A DNA stretch of 9,662 nucleotides from assembly GCA_003552785.1 (NCBI GenBank), contig PUOQ01000105.1, positions 1 through 9,662 of the forward strand. Reading direction: 5' to 3'. Each line of letters begins with the position of its first letter. The stretch's first letter is position 1. Source of the stretch: Dehalococcoidia bacterium. GTDB taxonomy: Bacteria; Chloroflexota; Dehalococcoidia; Dehalococcoidales; CSSed11-197. A program made the position numbers and the translations under genes. Positions 5,645 through 9,662 of this stretch are shown here, piece after piece. The notes below the pieces were generated by a model, which ran no database searches, was not told the DNA's origin, and saw only the letters and a program-made list of their open reading frames with translations.

Positions 5645-7849
5645 TTACATTAGTGGATCCAGGCTGAGTGCCGGATGCCCTTTTTCTTCGAGGAAAGGTA
5701 GAATTTCCTCCTCCGTAGTACCAACTGTTTCATCTGCGATTTTTTCCAAAAGGTCCGGCATGCCCATTTCATCTGCCCTCTTTTCAAAACGCTCTTTTAT
5801 TTCTTCTTTAAGAGACACAGGCATCCAGACAAGCCTTTTGATGCCTTCTTCAGCACTCAAAAACTTTCTCTGGGTAATATTATATTTACCGTGCCCAACA
5901 AAACCCGGGGTGCTTATACCGCCTCCAATAGTTCCAGCCAGTGTAGTAAATTTCATTCCGCTGGGAGTCATTCCTGTATGTTCCCGGTTTACCGTCATAA
6001 TGCCGTTACAAAGCGGTAATATCGCGGCTATACATTCCATACAACCGCAAGAAGTCATCGGGTCATAAAGAATGCTGTATAGATTGTAATGGTCTATTTT
6101 ACCTCTGCTGGCCTGTTTAACAAAATCGTTTACACCTTTCCACTGGCCAACCCTGGCATCGATTGTTTCACCCTTTGGCACCGGTTGATTGGGCCCGGTT
6201 GGATTGATCTCATAAGCCGCTTTACAATCCATCCAGTTGTAAGAACCACAAAGACCGGTGCGTTCCGGGCTTATTACACAAACATGACTGGGTGCAAAGG
6301 ACTGGCACAAAGTACATGAATAGAAAGTTTCGGTTGCCTCATCTGTCATACCTTCAATTCTTTTATCGCGTTTTTCATAAACTTCCTTGGCTTGTTTAAC
6401 AATACTTTGCACTTCCTCTTCACTTGTATAAATTGTTACTTGCAGCTTGTCAAATATACGACCAAAGTCCTGATGAAGTTTTGCATGCAGCATTTTGCCA
6501 ATATGCTCAAGCTTGAAGCCATTTTCCACCGCCTTTCTTGCAACTCTGAGCCATGCAATATCACGCTGGCCTATATGCATTAAACCCTGTGCGTAATTAA
6601 TTAAATGATGGATTTGGCGCTCAAGAATGGGCTCGTAGTCCGCTTGCATTTTGCGGCCGGCGACTTCAATAAAAATCGCCATGGGCAAACGAGTGCCCGG
6701 TTGAATGTCAGAAATATCGGGGCCCACAACTTCCACCTTACCGTCTTCAACCTCTTTCATGTCCCTTGACGTAACCCACTCAACCATAGTAGTGCGGCCG
6801 CCACCGCACTCAAGGTATACGTCATCACCTCTGACACGTTCTCCTTCAAAAGCCGGTCCATAAGATAAGGGTACAGGGACTTGTGTAACAGCTACTTTAA
6901 GGCCCCTTACTTCGATAGCCTTTGATACTATTTTGTCATGTGGAATATTTGAAACTACATGTTCGTAGGTACATACCCCATAAGGCAGTACTTCAGGTAT
7001 CGGAGTGTCTGCAATCACTGGAAAACCATAGTTAATGGCTCCGGCAGCATTAGCATACCAGTCTTCAGTTACAAAACCCAACGGCAGTGCAAAAGCAAAA
7101 ATCCTGTCTTTATTATAAATAAGTATTTTGCGATAATCTCCCGGTTCAATACCCCCAAAAGACATGGCTGCCCTTGTTGCAAAACCCATAGCAAAAACTG
7201 TCGAAGAAGTATCAGGCCCGAAAGAGACGAGACGTGTAGGCCAGCCGATTTGAACTCCAGATTCTACCAGTTGCTCTGAAAAACGCCTTTTGCCATCGCC
7301 GCCACACATAAACACATACAGGTTCTTCTCTTGAAGCTCCTGGGCAATTTTAACCGCTGTTTCATTATCCGGCGCTGCCCCCAAAATTGCAGCAAAGCCG
7401 GGTGCGGTTCCATCAACAAACTCAATGCCTCTTTTCCGCAGGATAACATCATCAGCCGCACCCAACCAGATATTATCCCCTTTTATGTTTTCGCCTCTGG
7501 TATAAAAGTCCGGATATTCAAGGTAGCGTATAGCTTCAACGAGTTCTTCTGCAAAGAGCGTTGCCATACCCGAATCCAGTGCAGGAGCAAGATAAGGCAA
7601 TGGATGCGTTTCCTTTACCGGCGGAGGTAACAGGCTTTCACACCGCTTAACTACCCACTCCATATCTCCCAGCTTTTCTACTTTATAGCCCAAGATACCA
7701 TAAATTATTGGAAGGTAATAAGCAGTATTGGGAAAACCTACAGGCTCACCGGCTCCCCATCGATCCATCGCCATTTGCCATTTTTCACGCGTTTGCGTGA
7801 CAATTTTGTGAGCACCTCTAATAGCTGCTGATGCAATTATTTTTGACAT
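5645..7849 (-). CDS. acsB: CO dehydrogenase/acetyl-CoA synthase, acetyl-CoA synthase subunit
   Basis: This 734-residue enzyme condenses a methyl group from the corrinoid protein, CO and CoA into acetyl-CoA at a Ni-Ni-4Fe4S A-cluster. All A-cluster ligands are present with exact Moorella spacing: Cys512 and Cys515 (CTLC), Cys524 (HVC), Cys534 (LCG) for the 4Fe-4S cluster and bridge, and Cys601-Gly602-Cys603 (SCGCMEC) for the distal nickel. The N-terminal domain of about 310 residues that docks CODH and forms the CO tunnel in bacterial enzymes is present; archaeal CdhC lacks it. Length is close to the 729 residues of Moorella AcsB. It follows the CODH gene by 23 bp, with a near-consensus AGGCGG ribosome site 9 nt before the ATG, and is followed by acsC. 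Confidence 0.98.
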   Translation of the reverse strand: MSKIIASAAIRGAHKIVTQTREKWQMAMDRWGAGEPVGFPNTAYYLPIIYGILGYKVEKLGDMEWVVKRCESLLPPPVKETHPLPYLAPALDSGMATLFAEELVEAIRYLEYPDFYTRGENIKGDNIWLGAADDVILRKRGIEFVDGTAPGFAAILGAAPDNETAVKIAQELQEKNLYVFMCGGDGKRRFSEQLVESGVQIGWPTRLVSFGPDTSSTVFAMGFATRAAMSFGGIEPGDYRKILIYNKDRIFAFALPLGFVTEDWYANAAGAINYGFPVIADTPIPEVLPYGVCTYEHVVSNIPHDKIVSKAIEVRGLKVAVTQVPVPLSYGPAFEGERVRGDDVYLECGGGRTTMVEWVTSRDMKEVEDGKVEVVGPDISDIQPGTRLPMAIFIEVAGRKMQADYEPILERQIHHLINYAQGLMHIGQRDIAWLRVARKAVENGFKLEHIGKMLHAKLHQDFGRIFDKLQVTIYTSEEEVQSIVKQAKEVYEKRDKRIEGMTDEATETFYSCTLCQSFAPSHVCVISPERTGLCGSYNWMDCKAAYEINPTGPNQPVPKGETIDARVGQWKGVNDFVKQASRGKIDHYNLYSILYDPMTSCGCMECIAAILPLCNGIMTVNREHTGMTPSGMKFTTLAGTIGGGISTPGFVGHGKYNITQRKFLSAEEGIKRLVWMPVSLKEEIKERFEKRADEMGMPDLLEKIADETVGTTEEEILPFLEEKGHPALSLDPLM

Positions 7850-7858
7850 AATTCTACC

Positions 7859-7864
7859 CCGCCT
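7859..7864 (-). promoter_or_regulatory. Ribosome binding site of acsB
   Basis: On the minus strand AGGCGG, one mismatch from AGGAGG, lies 9 nt before the acsB ATG in the gap after the CODH gene. It is adequate rather than strong, and supports the MSKIIASA start. Confidence 0.6.
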
Positions 7865-7872
7865 GCTTAATC

Positions 7873-9662
7873 TTATACTGCATCCAGTTCTCTTCTCATA
7901 TCCATATCGTATAATACTCGTTCGTGGGCCTTGTCTATTCCCAGGGCTTTTCTCTTTTTATCGATATGGCCAATCATTAGTTTTGCCATGTTTTTTGGAT
8001 CAGGCTCAAAGGCCCACATCCCTCCATATAGTTTTTCATAGTCTCTAAACAAAAAGTCGGTAAGTTGCGCCGAACCGGTAGTTGGCCAGGTAGTACCAAA
8101 AACAGTGAACACACCGGACCCCACAAAATACTCACCGATTGAAAGAGCCTTTTCACTCATCCATTCTGGTGCCGCTCCAGCTACAGGTAAATCACTAATA
8201 TCGTCTCCCAATCCACCATCTTTTACCATAGCAGTAGCAGCTATCAATATACGTGAATTATCCACACAGCTTCCCATATGAATCACTGGAGGTATGCCGA
8301 CAGCTTCGCATACAGATGCGAGGCCTTCACCGGCAAATTCCCTTGCGGCTTCAGGAAGCATAAGCCCTGCCTTTGCGCATGCCATGGCTGCGCAACCAGT
8401 CTGCAGTACCAATACATCGTTCTTAACTAGTTCTTTGGTAAGATTTACGTGGGCACTATCATGTATTGTCCGTGCATTGTTACAGCCAACAACACCGGCG
8501 ACTCCCCTTATCCTGCCGTTTATAATATTTTCATTCAAAGGACGGTAAGAAGCCCTGAACAAACCACCTAAAAGATAATTAATACTTTCGTGGCTGAAGC
8601 CGGCAACAAGGTCTGTTCGCTCCTCAGGTATGTTTACATTTTTACCTCGGTTTGGGTAATTGTCAATTGCGCGTCGTACAATTTTTTCTGCTGTTTGATA
8701 AGCCCTGTGTTCATCGAACTCGATATGTTCAGCGCCGGTCATTTTGGCTCTTGGGTCAGTAGTTATAACCCGGGTATGATAACACTGAGCAACATCGGCC
8801 AGTCCTTGCATTATACATTGCACATCCACCACAATAGCTTCCAGAGCCCCGGTAACAATGGCAAGCTCCTGCTGCAAAAAATTTCCGGCTATAGGCACTC
8901 CATGCCTCATTAATATTTCATTGGCAGTACAACACATTCCTGCAAGATTAATACCTTTAGCACCTTTTTTGCTGGCATATTCAATAAGTTTCGGGTCTTG
9001 CGTGACTACAGCAAGCATTTCGGCCAATTGCGGTTCATGACCGTGTATAATGATGTTTACTTCCTCTTCTTTTAATACGCCAAGATTAATCTGACTTAAT
9101 AACGGAGAAGGGGTGCCAAACATCACATCCTGCAATTCGGTAGCCAGCATGCTGCCGCCCCACCCATCCGCGAGAGCTGTGCGCATTGCCTGCTTCAATA
9201 TGCTTTCATAATCCTGGTCAACCCCCATATGGGTTCGATGCATCATTTCTACCACTTCCCGGTCGATTCCACGGGGCGTCACGCCCAGCTTTTTCCATAA
9301 TTCCTGGCGCTTTAGCGGAGCTAATTCTACTGGCTTAATTTCGCCTTCCTGGCGCCCGAACTCCCTGAATGCAAGCTGACCTATCTCTTCAGCTATATCC
9401 TCATTGGAGCGGTCTTTTATATTGACTCCAAAAGAAAGCGCCACCTGGAGCAGTTTCTGCTCATCTTTTATACTGAAATCACTGGCTTTACCCTGAGCCA
9501 TCAAAATAAATGTATCAACCACTTTTCGGGCATGGTCGCTGTGTGCTGCAGAGCCAGCTGCGATCATTCTGGCAAAGTTACGTGCTGATATTGTTTCTGC
9601 TGTTGCACCGCAAACACCTTTGCGCCTGGACTTTTCTTCATTTGTCTCTTCCTTCTTTTTTG
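7873..9662 (-). CDS. cooS/acsA: Anaerobic Ni-Fe carbon monoxide dehydrogenase catalytic subunit, 5' end outside window
   Basis: The open frame runs off the right edge, so about 595 C-terminal residues are seen and roughly the first 60 or more are missing. It catalyses reversible CO2/CO interconversion and feeds CO to AcsB. C-cluster residues are all present by motif: HGHEP (9031-9045), CCTANE (Cys codons 8929-8934), DVQC (8815-8817), GCNN (8482-8484), TGCAA (8392-8394), GSCVDN (8266-8268), plus the catalytic-base region AAHSDH and Lys in MSEKA (8149-8151). GVCGA (9604-9618) holds the last B-cluster cysteine; the other B- and D-cluster cysteines lie beyond the window. Upstream of GVCGA there is an unusual cysteine-free charged stretch. 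The sequence reads more like the CooS/CODH-II group than Moorella AcsA, but direct linkage to acsB makes it the ACS partner. The Met at 9567 is internal, not the start. Confidence 0.95.
   Translation of the reverse strand, partial: KKKEETNEEKSRRKGVCGATAETISARNFARMIAAGSAAHSDHARKVVDTFILMAQGKASDFSIKDEQKLLQVALSFGVNIKDRSNEDIAEEIGQLAFREFGRQEGEIKPVELAPLKRQELWKKLGVTPRGIDREVVEMMHRTHMGVDQDYESILKQAMRTALADGWGGSMLATELQDVMFGTPSPLLSQINLGVLKEEEVNIIIHGHEPQLAEMLAVVTQDPKLIEYASKKGAKGINLAGMCCTANEILMRHGVPIAGNFLQQELAIVTGALEAIVVDVQCIMQGLADVAQCYHTRVITTDPRAKMTGAEHIEFDEHRAYQTAEKIVRRAIDNYPNRGKNVNIPEERTDLVAGFSHESINYLLGGLFRASYRPLNENIINGRIRGVAGVVGCNNARTIHDSAHVNLTKELVKNDVLVLQTGCAAMACAKAGLMLPEAAREFAGEGLASVCEAVGIPPVIHMGSCVDNSRILIAATAMVKDGGLGDDISDLPVAGAAPEWMSEKALSIGEYFVGSGVFTVFGTTWPTTGSAQLTDFLFRDYEKLYGGMWAFEPDPKNMAKLMIGHIDKKRKALGIDKAHERVLYDMDMRRELDAV

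Noticed and set aside
6959..7279. 106-codon plus-strand open frame inside acsB
   Set aside because: It is fully antisense to conserved acsB sequence and shows no family features.
9565..9567. ATG at 9567 as the start of the CODH gene
   Set aside because: The frame stays open upstream to the window end and encodes GVCGATAETI, a conserved CODH segment with a B-cluster cysteine, so this Met is internal.
1..9662. Mobile elements, CRISPR arrays, or integration at the tRNA gene
   Set aside because: No transposase, integrase, tandem direct repeats or duplicated tRNA end was seen in the window.

Overview
The window looks like a chromosomal segment of an anaerobic, AT-rich bacterium that carries the Wood-Ljungdahl (reductive acetyl-CoA) pathway. 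An acetogenic, syntrophic or sulfate-reducing member of the Clostridia/Peptococcaceae type is my best guess, but the lineage is an inference. Bacterial rather than archaeal origin is supported by the full-length acetyl-CoA synthase with its bacterial N-terminal domain, by the single-subunit (CooS-type) CO dehydrogenase, by TTGACA-type promoters and by purine-rich Shine-Dalgarno sites in front of several genes.

Left edge (1-185): a tRNA-Asp(GTC) gene on the minus strand, then a short spacer with two divergent promoter-like elements, one reading left into the tRNA and one reading right into the sugar-nucleotide operon. The rightward promoter places the predicted transcription start almost on the ATG of the first gene, and no Shine-Dalgarno site is visible there, so that mRNA may be leaderless.

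Plus-strand operon (186-2692): two genes overlapping by ATGA. They encode a phosphoglucosamine/phosphomannomutase-family enzyme and a bifunctional sugar-1-phosphate nucleotidylyltransferase/acetyltransferase. Both look most like the archaeal-type GlmM and GlmU. Together they would convert hexosamine-6-phosphate to UDP-N-acetylhexosamine for cell-envelope synthesis.

Minus-strand operon (2734-9662, continuing past the right edge): read right to left, it encodes Ni-CO dehydrogenase (5' end missing), acetyl-CoA synthase AcsB, the large corrinoid/iron-sulfur protein subunit AcsC, the methyltetrahydrofolate:corrinoid methyltransferase AcsE, and a DUF3786-like protein of unknown function. The genes are 11-26 bp apart, so they are probably one transcription unit whose promoter lies beyond 9662. 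AcsE moves the methyl group from methyl-tetrahydrofolate to the cobalamin of AcsC; CODH makes CO from CO2 (or oxidises CO); AcsB joins methyl, CO and CoA into acetyl-CoA. All metal-ligand motifs that can be checked are intact. The small CoFeSP subunit gene acsD, usual between acsC and acsE, is absent from this stretch.

The two operons converge with only 41 bp between their stop codons and no obvious intrinsic terminator. I see no mobile elements, CRISPR arrays or broken genes. I do not see an entirely new system here. The points most worth a second look are the DUF3786 gene in the acs operon, the missing acsD, the charged insertion near the B-cluster of the CODH, and the archaeal-type GlmM/GlmU pair with a possible leaderless start.
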